From assembly GCA_045601425.1 (NCBI GenBank), contig JAZRZP010000030.1, forward strand, positions 62,001 through 126,000: a stretch of 64,000 nucleotides of DNA, in the 5' to 3' direction. This document shows, piece after piece, positions 1-9,765 of this stretch (the stretch's first letter is position 1; each line of letters starts with the position of its first letter). The translations under genes and the position numbers were made by a program. The stretch is from UBA1219 sp045601425. Lineage in GTDB: Bacteria > Bacteroidota > Bacteroidia > Bacteroidales > P3. The notes under the pieces are model-generated. The model did no database searches, was not told where the DNA came from, and was given only the letters and a program-made list of their open reading frames with translations.

Positions 1-2
1 TG

Positions 3-164
3 ATAGAATTCCTTGCGAATATCTGCAATCCGAACACTTACATCTGCGTTGCTACCGACATCACGCTCAACAGCCAGTACATACGGACCAAAACGGCCGC
101 ACAATGGAAAAAAAATCTGCCCGACATCAACAAGAGAAACACGGTGTTCCTGATAGGAAAATAA
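3..164 (+). CDS. C-terminal end of a SAM-dependent methyltransferase (tetrapyrrole methylase/RsmI-like family), partial
   Basis: Only the last 53 codons are inside the window; the reading frame is open from the left edge to a TAA at 162-164. The visible part has the look of the short RsmI-like SAM methyltransferases of Bacteroidota: a Cys-rich strand (YICVATDITL), then a YIRTKTAAQWK segment and a final strand ending VFLIGK. In that family the enzyme modifies rRNA or a related substrate using SAM. The SAM-binding part is off the window, so the family call rests on C-terminal resemblance only. A bidirectional terminator follows directly. Confidence 0.5.
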   Translation: MEFLANICNPNTYICVATDITLNSQYIRTKTAAQWKKNLPDINKRNTVFLIGK

Positions 165-165
165 A

Positions 166-194
166 AAAAACGGCATCTCGGATGCCGTTTTTTT
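166..194. terminator. Bidirectional Rho-independent terminator
   Basis: Stem CGGCATC (171-177) / GATGCCG (181-187) with a 3-nt loop, preceded by an A run and followed by seven T. It can end the methyltransferase gene on the plus strand and the gldA operon on the minus strand. Confidence 0.85.
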
Positions 195-212
195 ATAAGG
201 ATGTATTTTCCG

Positions 213-1112
213 TCATTTTTCGGTGAGTTCCTGAAATGCCGTTTCCACAGAGTTTTCGTCTTTCTGTATGGTAAGTATGGCCATATCGTTTTCCACTGCC
301 CATGCGAACATTGTCTTGCGAATGTCCTTGTCGTCCTGAGCATCAACGATATAAACCGTTTCGGACTTCTGCTGTACACGCTTCACTCCGTCAATCTGTT
401 TCAGTTTGTTCTGATTTACCGGTTTGTCGAATTCAACGTGATAGCGGTTGGCTTTCATGGAATGGAGTTCCGAAATCGGGCAGTCAGCAACAATGTTTCC
501 GTGGTTTATGATGATGGCACGCGAACAGATAGCTTCCACCTCCTGCATTATGTGTGTAGAGAGCACAATTACCTTGTTTTTTCCCACTTCACGAATCAAG
601 GCACGTATCTCTTTCAGCTGATTGGGGTCGAGGCCGGTGGTAGGCTCGTCGAGAATGAGCACCTTGGGGTCGTGGATAAGTGCCTGAGCCAATCCCACAC
701 GCTGGCGGTAACCCTTGGACAGCTGGGATATTTTCTTGTTGGCTTCGAGCGAAAGACCTGTGGTCTTTATAACGTCTTCGACACGTTCTCCTACTTTGTC
801 CAGATTGTGAAGTCCGGCTATGAAACGCAGGAATTCACGCACGTACATGTCCTGATAAAGAGGGTTCTGTTCGGGCAGGTAACCGATATTCCTGCGTATT
901 TCGACAGGATTTTCGAAAATGTCGTATCCGCACACCGACACATTTCCCGATGTTGGAGGAATGAAGCATGTGATTATCTTCATCAGAGTTGACTTGCCGG
1001 CGCCGTTGGGTCCGAGCAGGCCTACGATTTCGCCTTCGTTTATGGAAAGGCTGACGTTGTTCAGGGCATGTTGCGTGCCGTAGAGCTTTGTTACATTTTC
1101 TACCTTTATCAT
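213..1112 (-). CDS. gldA: GldA-like ABC transporter ATP-binding protein
   Basis: A 299-residue ABC ATPase. Walker A GPNGAGKST is at residues 34-42, the Q-loop glutamine near 82, the signature LSKGYRQ at 131-137, Walker B VLILDEP at 151-157 and the switch histidine near 187. Length and sequence fit GldA, the ATPase of the Bacteroidota GldA/FG-type ABC complex, which is tied to gliding or T9SS functions in some species. No gldF/gldG permease gene is next to it; instead it is the last gene of a run with an MCE protein and a cell-wall amidase, so its transported substrate cannot be told from context. The 31-bp gap to the upstream gene suggests co-transcription. Family assignment is firm, physiological role is inferred. 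Confidence 0.85.
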   Translation of the reverse strand: MIKVENVTKLYGTQHALNNVSLSINEGEIVGLLGPNGAGKSTLMKIITCFIPPTSGNVSVCGYDIFENPVEIRRNIGYLPEQNPLYQDMYVREFLRFIAGLHNLDKVGERVEDVIKTTGLSLEANKKISQLSKGYRQRVGLAQALIHDPKVLILDEPTTGLDPNQLKEIRALIREVGKNKVIVLSTHIMQEVEAICSRAIIINHGNIVADCPISELHSMKANRYHVEFDKPVNQNKLKQIDGVKRVQQKSETVYIVDAQDDKDIRKTMFAWAVENDMAILTIQKDENSVETAFQELTEK

Positions 1113-1143
1113 TGCATTCTCTGTTTATGTTTCAGCAGCACTT

Positions 1144-2091
1144 TCAGAATACCGAGACATTGATGTATTTCTTGGGGTTGTTCTGGATGTCGTTTACGAG
1201 TTTATCCAGATCTCCGATGGTTTTCTGCAAATTGTCGTAAAGATTTTCATCATCCAGAAGCTTGCCGACATTGCCCTTGCCGTTGTTGATTTTTCTCATC
1301 GTTGCGGAAAGGTCATCTATGGTTTTATTGAGATTGTCGAGTGTCTGACCGACATTGGCTTTGGCCACTTCATCGGAAATACTGGAGAAGTTTGCGACTA
1401 TGTTGTCGAGTCTCTGGCTGTTGTTTCTGAGTGTCGAAGCAAGAGTATCAACGCTCTCGATAATGTTCTGGATTTTGTCCTTTTCCCTGTAAACAACGTT
1501 GTCCAAATTCGAAGAGAGTGAGGACAGGTGTGCGGAAATGGCGTTGATGTTGTTCATGGCCGAGTGGAAATTGCGCTGAGTTTCCTCATTTGTAATGTCT
1601 TTCAGCGAAGCCACGACAGTGTCGGCATTTGAGATTATGTTGTCCAGACGGTCGATGTATGGATTGAGAAGTTTACCGACTTCGGAGAACATGGATCCTT
1701 CGGCGTGCGAGAGCATCGTATCGCCGGGGGTGAGCATTTTCTTCGAATCGCCCATCACCACACGCATGGCTTTGGAGCCGAGTATGTCGGAATTGTAAAC
1801 TTCGGCCACCGAGTTGTCGGGCAACGAAAGGTTCGACGGTATTTCGAACTTCACGATGAAGGTTTTCATCTGTGGGTCGGAATATGCGATGTCGCTCACC
1901 TGCCCCACCTTCATGCCATTGATGAACACGTAACTTGTGGGAAGAAGACCGCCGATATCTTCATATACAGCGTAATACGTGTGCTGACGTCCGAATAGGT
2001 CCTTGCCCTTCAGAAAATTTATTCCCCAAACAAGGATGATTATCGTAACGACTGCGATAATACCAACTTTAGTTTCGGTTTTGAGTTTCAT
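1144..2091 (-). CDS. MCE (MlaD-like) domain protein
   Basis: A 315-residue protein with an N-terminal membrane anchor (about residues 8-25, GIIAVVTIIILVWGINFL), one MCE/MlaD domain (about 35-115, with the typical YVFINGMKVGQV segment) and a long Asn/Leu-rich helical region (about 130-290) that probably forms a coiled coil. MCE proteins are periplasmic lipid-transfer components that form hexameric rings or tubes, usually with an ABC transporter. The adjacent ABC ATPase gene could supply such an ATPase, but it looks like GldA rather than MlaF, so that pairing is only a possibility. The gene lies 21 bp downstream of the amidase gene in the same operon. Confidence 0.85.
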   Translation of the reverse strand: MKLKTETKVGIIAVVTIIILVWGINFLKGKDLFGRQHTYYAVYEDIGGLLPTSYVFINGMKVGQVSDIAYSDPQMKTFIVKFEIPSNLSLPDNSVAEVYNSDILGSKAMRVVMGDSKKMLTPGDTMLSHAEGSMFSEVGKLLNPYIDRLDNIISNADTVVASLKDITNEETQRNFHSAMNNINAISAHLSSLSSNLDNVVYREKDKIQNIIESVDTLASTLRNNSQRLDNIVANFSSISDEVAKANVGQTLDNLNKTIDDLSATMRKINNGKGNVGKLLDDENLYDNLQKTIGDLDKLVNDIQNNPKKYINVSVF

Positions 2092-2112
2092 TATAAATCG
2101 GTTTTTCAGAGA

Positions 2113-3387
2113 TTATTTTTTTGAATTGATTCTACGGGCTTCTTCGTAGGAAATTCTTTCACCTTTGTAGAACGGCACTATGAAAGCGTCCTTGAAACCC
2201 TGAGCCTTCACCTTGTTCTGGAGAGTTTTGGCTTCGTCGAGATTGCCGGCCGTACCGATAATGTATTTTATCTTGCCGCTTTCCCTATAAACATCGTAGT
2301 CAGTGATTTTCTTGAACAGAGGCGACCCTTTTTCTAGTTCCTTTTCGGCAGTAAGGAACTGAATGCGGTAAACAGCCCTTTCGGCAGTTGCAAGACTGAC
2401 CACATTGGCAGTGGACGGAACTTCGGGTCTGGCGCTGTCCTGTGTGGCAAGCACAACAACCGAAGTATCGGCTTTTGCAACATCGGCCGAAGATGAATCT
2501 TTCCTTACGGATGCCGTATCTTTCTTCGGGGCTGGTTGTTTTTTGGCCTTGTTCTTCACAAAACCCGGAATGTCTATTTTCGGATTGGCAATTTTCTTGG
2601 TACCCTCTTCCATTGCCTTGTAAGTGGCGAAAGCATCGAACAGGCAGTACACTATATCTGCCCTGCCTTCTTCGGAAAGGAGGAATTTTTCTTCTTCAGG
2701 GTTGCTGATGAAACCTATTTCTGTGAGTATTGCAGGCATGGTGGTCTTGTAAAGCACGAAAAGTTCGGCCTGCTTCACGCCTCGGTTGGTAGTCTTTATA
2801 CGGGCTGCATAGCGGTCCTGTATCAGTTTGGCAAAAGTGAGGCTTTTGTTGACGAAAGCGTTCTGGTAAAGCGAGAACATGATGTAACTCTCGGGAGAAT
2901 TGGGGTCGAAGCCGTTGTAGTCGGCATTGCTTTTATAGTCATCTTCAAGAAGGATATCGGCATTTTCCTTTTTGGCCACTTCGAGGTTGGCCTTGCTTGT
3001 GGAAAGACCCATCACGAAGGTTTCCACACCTCTGGCTTCGCCTTTCGGGTGCGAGTTGGCGTGAATGGAGATAAAAAGGTCAGCCTTGGAACGGTTTGCC
3101 ATTTTGGCACGTTCGGCAAGCGAAACATCGACATCGGTCTTGTGGGTGTAAATAACTTCAACGTCGCTGAAATTGTCACTTATAACCTTGCCAAGTTTCA
3201 GGGCTACATCGAGAACGATATTCTTTTCCTTGCAGTTCTTCGTGATGGCACCGGGTTTATCGCCGCCGTGTCCGGGGTCTATTACCACTGTTTTCACTTT
3301 TCCGACACCGTTTTTTTGCGAAAAAGCAACACCGTTTAACAGCAAAAACGCCAAAAGTACGATACCTAAACGTCTAATCTTCAACAT
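2113..3387 (-). CDS. N-acetylmuramoyl-L-alanine amidase (Amidase_3) with SPOR-like C-terminus
   Basis: A 424-residue exported enzyme: signal peptide at 1-23, then an Amidase_3 zinc domain with VIDPGHGG (His40), Glu54, the SIHAN motif (His109) and catalytic Glu near 223 (LTEIGF). These are the expected zinc ligands and catalytic glutamate of AmiC-type amidases, which cut the bond between MurNAc and the stem peptide. A Lys/Ser/Asp-rich linker (about 270-335) leads to a C-terminal domain (about 338-412) that resembles a SPOR peptidoglycan-binding fold. It is the first gene of the amidase-MCE-gldA operon, divergent from lptD, a neighbourhood common in Bacteroidales. Confidence 0.9.
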   Translation of the reverse strand: MLKIRRLGIVLLAFLLLNGVAFSQKNGVGKVKTVVIDPGHGGDKPGAITKNCKEKNIVLDVALKLGKVISDNFSDVEVIYTHKTDVDVSLAERAKMANRSKADLFISIHANSHPKGEARGVETFVMGLSTSKANLEVAKKENADILLEDDYKSNADYNGFDPNSPESYIMFSLYQNAFVNKSLTFAKLIQDRYAARIKTTNRGVKQAELFVLYKTTMPAILTEIGFISNPEEEKFLLSEEGRADIVYCLFDAFATYKAMEEGTKKIANPKIDIPGFVKNKAKKQPAPKKDTASVRKDSSSADVAKADTSVVVLATQDSARPEVPSTANVVSLATAERAVYRIQFLTAEKELEKGSPLFKKITDYDVYRESGKIKYIIGTAGNLDEAKTLQNKVKAQGFKDAFIVPFYKGERISYEEARRINSKK

Positions 3388-3444
3388 TATATAAATTTTA
3401 TTTTAATAATCCAACTAATAAGTTTATTTTTGCAAATGAAATTG

Positions 3445-3475
3445 CAAATATACGTTTAAATTTTGAAATTTCGAA
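3445..3475 (-). promoter_or_regulatory. Promoter of the amidase-MCE-gldA operon
   Basis: On the minus strand a TATATTTG box lies at 3452-3445, matching the Bacteroidota -7 consensus TAnnTTTG, with a weak TTCG at the -33 position (3475-3472) and 19 bp between. It is about 60 bp upstream of the amidase start. Confidence 0.6.
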
Positions 3476-3485
3476 ATTATAAGAG

Positions 3486-6230
3486 TTGAAAAAATATAAT
3501 ATACAGAATACCAATATATTACGCAAACAGATACGACCTTTGCCATATTGTTTGCTCTTTGCCGTATTGCTCTGCAACACAGCATTTTCGGGCATTGTAT
3601 GTTTTTCAGGACACTTTTCCGAAACTTTTCAACAGACAAATGTTGCTTTCTGCGGAATCCACGACGACAGCACTCGTTCAGTAGCCAAAATGCCGGGAAA
3701 GAACGTCACTGGCAATCCGGATTCCACAGCAGTGAAAGACAGTACCACCGACTCTTCGGCAAAAAAAGCGTATACGGGAATGCCGCTTTCCAAAAATGCC
3801 ATCACCGACATCATAAACTACAAGGCACTCGATTCAATAGTGTTCCTGCTGAACGACCGCAAGGCCTGTCTTTTCAAGGACGGCAAAATCGACTACCAGA
3901 ACGTGAAACTCGAAGCCGATTCGGTTTCGGTGGATTTCAGGACCCGCACACTTTACGCACGCGGACTTACCGACACGAACGGGGCTGTTCTCGGACGACC
4001 GAAGTTTCAGGAAGGTGAGACAGAGTATAACGCCAACGACATAACCTACAATTTCAACTCCCGCAAAGGCATCATACAGGGGGTTATAACACAGGAAAGC
4101 GAGGGTTTCCTGCATGGCGACCTTGTGAAAAAAGTCAATGATTCCATCATGTTCCTGAACAGCGGCAAATTCACCACCTGCAACTACGCACACCCACACT
4201 TCGCCATTGAATTTTCGAAATCGAAACTCATTACCGGTGACCGGATTCTGACGGGTCCGGCATACCTTTCCATAGGCGACGTGCCTACTCCGCTGGCTCT
4301 GCCGTTTGCCTTCTTCCCTTTCACGAAAGGGCGTACTTCGGGCGTGATAATCCCTTCGTACGGATGGGCCAACAACCGCGGCTATTATCTCAGAAACGGA
4401 GGCTATTACTTCGCCATCAACGACTATTTCGACCTGTCGCTGCTGGGAGACGTGTACACCAACCTCAGCTGGGCCATAAACCCCAAGTCGAACTACTACC
4501 GCAAGTACCGCTACCGCGGAAGCATCGACATACGCTACGAACAAACCAAGGAAGGTCTCGAAGGCACCGACAGCTACAACCGTTTCAACGATTTCAAGAT
4601 AGCTTGGTCGCACCAGCAGGACCCGAAAGCTCACCCGAATTCACGCTTTTCGGCCGACATGAACATTGTCAGCCGCAATTACTCAAAATGGACCAGCAAC
4701 TCCAACGACTACTTCAACAGCACCACCAACTCGAGCATCGCTTACTCCACGACCCTATGGAACACGCTGAACCTTTCGGCAAACATCGGCGAATCGTACA
4801 ACATCAACACCCGCCTCATCGACCTCAGACTTCCTAGCCTGTCGCTGAGCACCAACCAGTTCTACCCTTTCCGCAGAAAAAATCCGCAAGGCTCGTACAA
4901 ATGGTACGAAAACATCACCGTATCATACTCAATGAACGCCGCCAACAACATTTCCACCATCGACACGCTGCTTTTCAGCAACGATGTATTCAAAGCCATG
5001 AAAAGCGGTATTTCGCACAGCATTCCAATCTCAAGCTCGGTTAAAGTACTGAAGTATTTCAACTGGACGAACCAGATAAACTATTCGGCCAGATGGCATT
5101 TCAACAGCATACGCAAAAGCTTCGACGAAGAGACGGGACAGGTTGTCACCGACACGGTGCGGGGATTCGTCACCAACCGCGATGCCACGTTCTCGTCGTC
5201 GCTGAACACGCGCATATACGGCATGTTCAATTTCAGGAAGGGATTCATCAAGGCCATACGGCACGTGATAAACCCAAGCGTAAGTTTCAATTTCCGTCCC
5301 GATTTCGGACTTGCCGAATTCGGCTACTGGCGAACATATAAAGATGCCGAAGGCAAGGAATACCGGTATTCCATCTTTGAACAGGACCTGTACGGCGGAC
5401 CTGCCGACGGCCGAACCGGAAGTCTGGGTCTGAACATCTCCAACAATCTGGAAATGAAAGTAAAATCCAATTCCGACACCATAACCGGAACCAAGAAAAT
5501 CGTTATTCTGGAAAACCTCTCTTTCAGCACATCGTACGACCTTGCCAAAGATTCGGTAAACTGGAGTCCGCTTTCTGTTTCGGGAAGGACAACTCTGTTC
5601 AAGAACTGCGTCATCAACTACAGTGCCTCGTTCATTCCGTATTACATCAACGAAAACAACGTCGTCACAAACACTTTCCTCTGGGAAAAGCAGAAGAAAC
5701 TCTTCCAGAAACAGAATTCGCAGTGGAACCTGCAGCTCAACTGGAGTCTGAACAACAATACGTTCAAGAAAGACGGCAGTGCCGATGCCACCAGTCAGAA
5801 ACCTGTAGCGACTACCATTCAGAACCCCTTCAACTCGCCGCAGGGCATGGGACAAATTGTCGATTTCTCGGTACCGTGGAACCTCACTCTGGCATACACT
5901 CTGAGCTACATAAACCAGTACTACGCCTCGAAACTCGGCTACGAATCGAACGTTGTGCAGACCCTTTCGGTACGCGGAGACGTTTCGCTCACACAAAGCT
6001 GGAAAATATCGTTCACCACCGGCTACGATTTCCAGAGCAAGGCCATGTCGTACACCTCCATCGACATTCACCGCGACCTGCACTGTTGGGAAATGCACTT
6101 CAACTGGGTGCCTTTCGGATACTACAAAAGCTGGAACTTCACCATCAACGTGAAGGCCGGAATGCTCCAAGACCTCAAATACAACAAACGAAACAGCTAT
6201 CAGGACAATCAGGGTTACTACACATACTGA
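3486..6230 (+). CDS. lptD: LPS-assembly outer-membrane protein LptD (Bacteroidota type)
   Basis: A 914-residue outer-membrane protein. The N-terminus carries a hydrophobic export signal (about residues 18-40), followed by an OstA/LptA-like beta-jellyroll region (about 85-250) with the typical YNANDITYNF and KGRTSGVIIP segments, then a long beta-barrel rich in aromatic and Asn/Ser residues ending in tyrosines. LptD inserts lipopolysaccharide into the outer leaflet. The only start that keeps the whole signal region is TTG at 3486; an in-frame stop lies immediately upstream (3480-3482), so a non-ATG start or a somewhat later start is forced. Divergent from the amidase operon across about 98 bp. 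Confidence 0.9.
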   Translation: MKKYNIQNTNILRKQIRPLPYCLLFAVLLCNTAFSGIVCFSGHFSETFQQTNVAFCGIHDDSTRSVAKMPGKNVTGNPDSTAVKDSTTDSSAKKAYTGMPLSKNAITDIINYKALDSIVFLLNDRKACLFKDGKIDYQNVKLEADSVSVDFRTRTLYARGLTDTNGAVLGRPKFQEGETEYNANDITYNFNSRKGIIQGVITQESEGFLHGDLVKKVNDSIMFLNSGKFTTCNYAHPHFAIEFSKSKLITGDRILTGPAYLSIGDVPTPLALPFAFFPFTKGRTSGVIIPSYGWANNRGYYLRNGGYYFAINDYFDLSLLGDVYTNLSWAINPKSNYYRKYRYRGSIDIRYEQTKEGLEGTDSYNRFNDFKIAWSHQQDPKAHPNSRFSADMNIVSRNYSKWTSNSNDYFNSTTNSSIAYSTTLWNTLNLSANIGESYNINTRLIDLRLPSLSLSTNQFYPFRRKNPQGSYKWYENITVSYSMNAANNISTIDTLLFSNDVFKAMKSGISHSIPISSSVKVLKYFNWTNQINYSARWHFNSIRKSFDEETGQVVTDTVRGFVTNRDATFSSSLNTRIYGMFNFRKGFIKAIRHVINPSVSFNFRPDFGLAEFGYWRTYKDAEGKEYRYSIFEQDLYGGPADGRTGSLGLNISNNLEMKVKSNSDTITGTKKIVILENLSFSTSYDLAKDSVNWSPLSVSGRTTLFKNCVINYSASFIPYYINENNVVTNTFLWEKQKKLFQKQNSQWNLQLNWSLNNNTFKKDGSADATSQKPVATTIQNPFNSPQGMGQIVDFSVPWNLTLAYTLSYINQYYASKLGYESNVVQTLSVRGDVSLTQSWKISFTTGYDFQSKAMSYTSIDIHRDLHCWEMHFNWVPFGYYKSWNFTINVKAGMLQDLKYNKRNSYQDNQGYYTY

Positions 6231-6344
6231 TTGCGGGAAAAACCAACTATACGAATTGTCTAGCATAAAATCCGTTTCCCCACTTTCTGCCTGACTCCAC
6301 CTGCCTCTGCCACGAAATGGCATACCCTACCCTACCATGAGGAA

Positions 6345-6377
6345 CAAAAAAAGGCGGCACATGAAGGTGCCGCCGAA
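6345..6377 (-). terminator. Terminator of metG
   Basis: Stem GGCGGCAC (6353-6360) / GTGCCGCC (6367-6374) with a 6-nt loop. On the minus strand the stem is followed by a T run (A7 on the plus strand at 6346-6352). Confidence 0.85.
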
Positions 6378-6407
6378 AAATATTGAATAAGTTCTTTTCT
6401 AACCGAT

Positions 6408-8465
6408 TTATCCCACATTCACACCTGCTGTCACCAGCTGACTCGGGGTCACCAGAATCAGACGACCGTCCTTGTCCTCTGCCGAAAGTATCATGCCTTC
6501 GCTTACCACGCCTTTCAGTTTCCGTGGCTCGAAGTTTGCGATGAAGCACACCTGCATTCCTACCAGCTTTTCGGGTTCAGGATACGATTTTGCGATGCCG
6601 GACACGATGGTTCTTCCTCCCATGCCGTCATCTATTCTGAACTGCAGCAGTTTGTCCGCCTTAGGCACTTTGGTGCATTCCATCACGGTGCCCACGCGTA
6701 TATCCACCTTTCCGAAATCGTCGAAAGCGACTTTTTCCTTCACGGCGTTCGGTTGCCAAGCGTTGAGTTCGTTCTGTTTCTTGGTTTCGAGAAGTTTGTT
6801 TATCTGTGCTTCTATAAGTTCGTCTTCTATTTTCTGGAACAGGAATTCGGGAGCGGCTATTTCGGAGCCGGCTTTCAGTATATCGAGGCTTCCTGCCGCA
6901 TGCCATGTCAGTTTGTCCATGTTCAAGCTCTTGCGGAGTTTCTCTGCACTGAAAGGCATGAACGGTTCGCAAAGCACTGCCATGTTGGCACAAATCTGCA
7001 ATGCCGTGTTCAGAATGGTTGCCGTATATTCGGGGTCGGTTTTCATCTGCTTCCACGGCTCCGTCTCGGTGAGGTATTTGTTGCCGAGACGTGCGAGATT
7101 CATAAGTTCTGAAAGAGCTTCCCTGAAACGGTATGTTTCAATGGATGTACCTATCCGACGGGGAAAATCCGCCAGTTCACATGCAACTTTATCCTCAAGT
7201 TCGGTAGTGCGTTTCACTTCAGGAACTTTTCCTCCGAAAAACTTGTGTGTGAGCACGGCGGTACGGTTCACGAAGTTTCCGAAAATAGCCACGAGTTCGT
7301 TGTTGTTCTTGTCCTGAAAGTCTTTCCAAGTAAAGTTGTTGTCCTTTGTTTCGGGAGCGTTGCTGCAAAGGGTGTAACGCAGTACGTCCTGCCGTCCGGG
7401 AAAATCCTTGAGATATTCATGCAGCCATACTGCCCAGTTCCTCGATGTGGAAATCTTGTCGTTTTCGAGATTCAGGAATTCGTTTGCCGGAACATTTTCG
7501 GGCAATATGTAACTGCCTTCGGCCTTGAGCATTGCAGGGAATATGATGCAATGGAAAACGATGTTGTCCTTTCCTATGAAATGTACCAGTTTCGTATCTT
7601 CCGATTTCCAATATTTTTCCCAGTCGGGAGTAAGCTGTTTTGTAAACGAAATGTATCCCACAGGGGCATCGAACCACACATAAAGAACTTTTCCGTCAGC
7701 ACCTTCCACGGGGACTTTCACTCCCCAGTCGAGGTCGCGCGTTACGGCACGCGGCTGCAGACCCGCATCGATCCACGACTTGCACTGTCCGTAAACATTT
7801 GTTTTCCAGTCGTTCTTATGATCTTCGAGAATCCATTTGCGAATCCATTCCTCATCCTTGTCAAGTGGCAGGAACCAGTGTCTGGTTTCTTTCAGCACCG
7901 GTTTGGCCCCGCTCAAAGTCGATTTCGGGTTTATCAGGTCTGTTGCATTAAGCGAAGTTCCGCAGGCTTCACACTGGTCACCGTAGGCACGTTCGTTGCC
8001 GCAGTGCGGGCATGTGCCGGTAATGTAGCGGTCGGCCAGAAACTGACCGGCTTCCTCGTCGTAGTACTGCATTGATTCCTTTTCAATGAAACGGCCTGCT
8101 TCGTACAGCTTTCTGAAGTATTCCGAAGCCGTCTTGTGGTGCATTTCGCACGAAGTACGCGAGTATATGTCGAACGATATTCCCAATTCACTGAACGAAT
8201 CCTTTATTATCTCGTGATAACGGTCCACTATATCCTGAGGAGTAACCCCTTCCTTGCGGGCCTTTATGGTGATTGGCACGCCGTGTTCGTCGGAACCTCC
8301 GATGAAAATGACATCTTCACCGGCAGAACGCAGGTATCGTGCATAGATGTCGGCAGGAATGTAAACTCCTGCGAGGTGTCCTATATGTACAGGACCGTTG
8401 GCATACGGCAATGCCGAAGTTATTGTGTAGCGTTTGAATTTTTTATCTTTATCCGTGTAAACCAT
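6408..8465 (-). CDS. metG: Methionyl-tRNA synthetase
   Basis: A 685-residue class I tRNA synthetase that charges tRNA-Met in the cytosol. HIGH motif VHIGH at 26-30; a zinc knuckle with Cys152, Cys155, Cys165 and Cys168; the KMSKS-loop equivalent reads KISTS (337-341); the C-terminal 100 residues form a tRNA-binding (EMAP-II/Trbp111-like) domain, from about 585, with the KVDIRVGTV motif. Length matches MetRS enzymes that carry this C-terminal domain. It has its own promoter at 8511-8542 and a strong terminator downstream, so it is a single-gene unit. Confidence 0.97.
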   Translation of the reverse strand: MVYTDKDKKFKRYTITSALPYANGPVHIGHLAGVYIPADIYARYLRSAGEDVIFIGGSDEHGVPITIKARKEGVTPQDIVDRYHEIIKDSFSELGISFDIYSRTSCEMHHKTASEYFRKLYEAGRFIEKESMQYYDEEAGQFLADRYITGTCPHCGNERAYGDQCEACGTSLNATDLINPKSTLSGAKPVLKETRHWFLPLDKDEEWIRKWILEDHKNDWKTNVYGQCKSWIDAGLQPRAVTRDLDWGVKVPVEGADGKVLYVWFDAPVGYISFTKQLTPDWEKYWKSEDTKLVHFIGKDNIVFHCIIFPAMLKAEGSYILPENVPANEFLNLENDKISTSRNWAVWLHEYLKDFPGRQDVLRYTLCSNAPETKDNNFTWKDFQDKNNNELVAIFGNFVNRTAVLTHKFFGGKVPEVKRTTELEDKVACELADFPRRIGTSIETYRFREALSELMNLARLGNKYLTETEPWKQMKTDPEYTATILNTALQICANMAVLCEPFMPFSAEKLRKSLNMDKLTWHAAGSLDILKAGSEIAAPEFLFQKIEDELIEAQINKLLETKKQNELNAWQPNAVKEKVAFDDFGKVDIRVGTVMECTKVPKADKLLQFRIDDGMGGRTIVSGIAKSYPEPEKLVGMQVCFIANFEPRKLKGVVSEGMILSAEDKDGRLILVTPSQLVTAGVNVG

Positions 8466-8510
8466 TATGCATTAAACTTTTATATAAAAATCCGTTTCTT
8501 ATTGAACTTG

Positions 8511-8542
8511 CAAATATACGAAAAAATCCGTTTCCCGACAAA
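8511..8542 (-). promoter_or_regulatory. Promoter of metG
   Basis: Minus-strand TTTG at 8542-8539, a 20-bp spacer, then TATATTTG at 8518-8511, close to the Bacteroidota consensus. About 45 bp upstream of the metG start. Confidence 0.75.
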
Positions 8543-8588
8543 AGATTTTCTTATTTCACCCTTTGGTAGATTCCAGACCAAAATGCAA

Positions 8589-9530
8589 CTACATCTGCAA
8601 ATGTAAGAAAAATTCTTGATATGGCAGCCTGAAACCGATTTTTTTCTCGGCCTTCGGTTCAGTTTGTATTGAATTTCCCTGATTTCCTCATCGCTGTGTT
8701 CCAAGAAGTGCCCGTCGCACGGGATGTACTCCCGATACAGCATGTTGGTGTTCTCTATGACCCTTCTGCCACGAGCAGTAAGGGTCAGCGAAGTACACCT
8801 TGGTTCCGAGCTTCTCCGCAATTCTCTCATGCTCGGAGAACTCCGGTCCATTGTCCGTCGTGATTGTCTTGACGGCTCCGGCGGCCTTGTACACCCCGAG
8901 CATGTCAATCACCGCATCGGCCACACCATCTGCGTTTTTTTCTCGGGGAAGGTGTCTGATCATCGAGTACGACGTGGATCTTTCCACCATGGTCACCATC
9001 GCCCCCTTGTTGCCCGCACCCGCGATGAGGTTCATCTCCCAGTCGCCGAAGCGAGTGCCGTCAGCCTCCTTGGGGCGTTCCCCGATACCCGTGCGGTTCT
9101 TTATCGGCATATGCTTCCCTGCCGGCTGCTTCCGATGCTTCAATCTGCAGTGCCTGTACAAGTCTCCGCCTGCCTCCCTGTCCTTGCGGATGTATTCATA
9201 GATGCTTGACTTTGACACCATCAGGTACACTTTCCTCCTGCACCATCCCTCTATCTGGCATGGCGACCACTCCTCCTCCCTCATCAGCTTCTCTATCCTC
9301 TGACGAACCTGATGGTTAAACTTCCTCGGCTCACGGAGCCTCTCTTTTCGGATTTCGGCAGACTCTTGGGCCAAAATATGACTGTATCCCCTCCGGCTCG
9401 AGTTGCGCCGGATCTCCCTGCAAACCGTTGATTTATTGACACCTATGGCATCTGCGATTTCTTTTTGTGTCTTTTTTTCTTTCAACATCAAAGATATTGC
9501 GTATCTTTGCTCTCTGGTTAGATGTTTCAT
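8589..9530 (-). pseudogene. IS30-family transposase, disrupted by two frameshifts
   Basis: The N-terminal 270 codons (from ATG at 9530) encode an IS30 transposase: a helix-turn-helix start (QKEIADAIGVNKSTVCREI), then a DDE catalytic domain with FGDWEMNL and TTDNGPEF. After SWQKG (about 8770) the frame is lost; the expected continuation (IENTNMLYREYIP, then NRRPRKK) lies in another frame, consistent with two missing or one extra base. At the A7 run near 8645-8653 a second shift is needed to reach the usual IS30 ending (KKIGFRLPYQEFF, stop TAG at 8591-8589). With two separate lesions this copy is probably inactive. Clear terminal inverted repeats or target duplications were not found. Confidence 0.85.
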
Positions 9531-9721
9531 TTTTTGTAACTTTTAAATGACACACAAAGATAAACATTCTTTTCCATTCGGCCTGCATGAAAGAGGATTT
9601 TTCCTCTTTCTCCGGCCGGAAAAGACATTTTTCCCCGTGCTATTCTTTCATCAAAAGTTGCATTTCTTATTGGAAATTAGTTACTTTTTTTATTGCTGAC
9701 TTTTTTCGCAACAAGTTGCAC

Positions 9722-9757
9722 AAAAAAAAAGCCCGACTCTTCAAAATGCCGGACTTT
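9722..9757 (-). terminator. Terminator of the first T9SS surface protein gene
   Basis: Imperfect stem AAAGCCCGAC (9728-9737) / GCCGGACTTT (9748-9757) with a T run on the minus strand at 9730-9722. The same element recurs almost unchanged downstream of the paralogous gene (13103-13137). Confidence 0.7.
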
Positions 9758-9765
9758 ATGTTTTT

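Noticed and set aside
5031..6323. Minus-strand reading frame of 430 codons
   Set aside because: Antisense to the lptD barrel; no domain and no promoter.
8480..8688. C-terminal extension of the transposase to 8480
   Set aside because: After the A7 run this frame reads low-complexity non-homologous sequence; the typical IS30 ending is in another frame and stops at 8591-8589.
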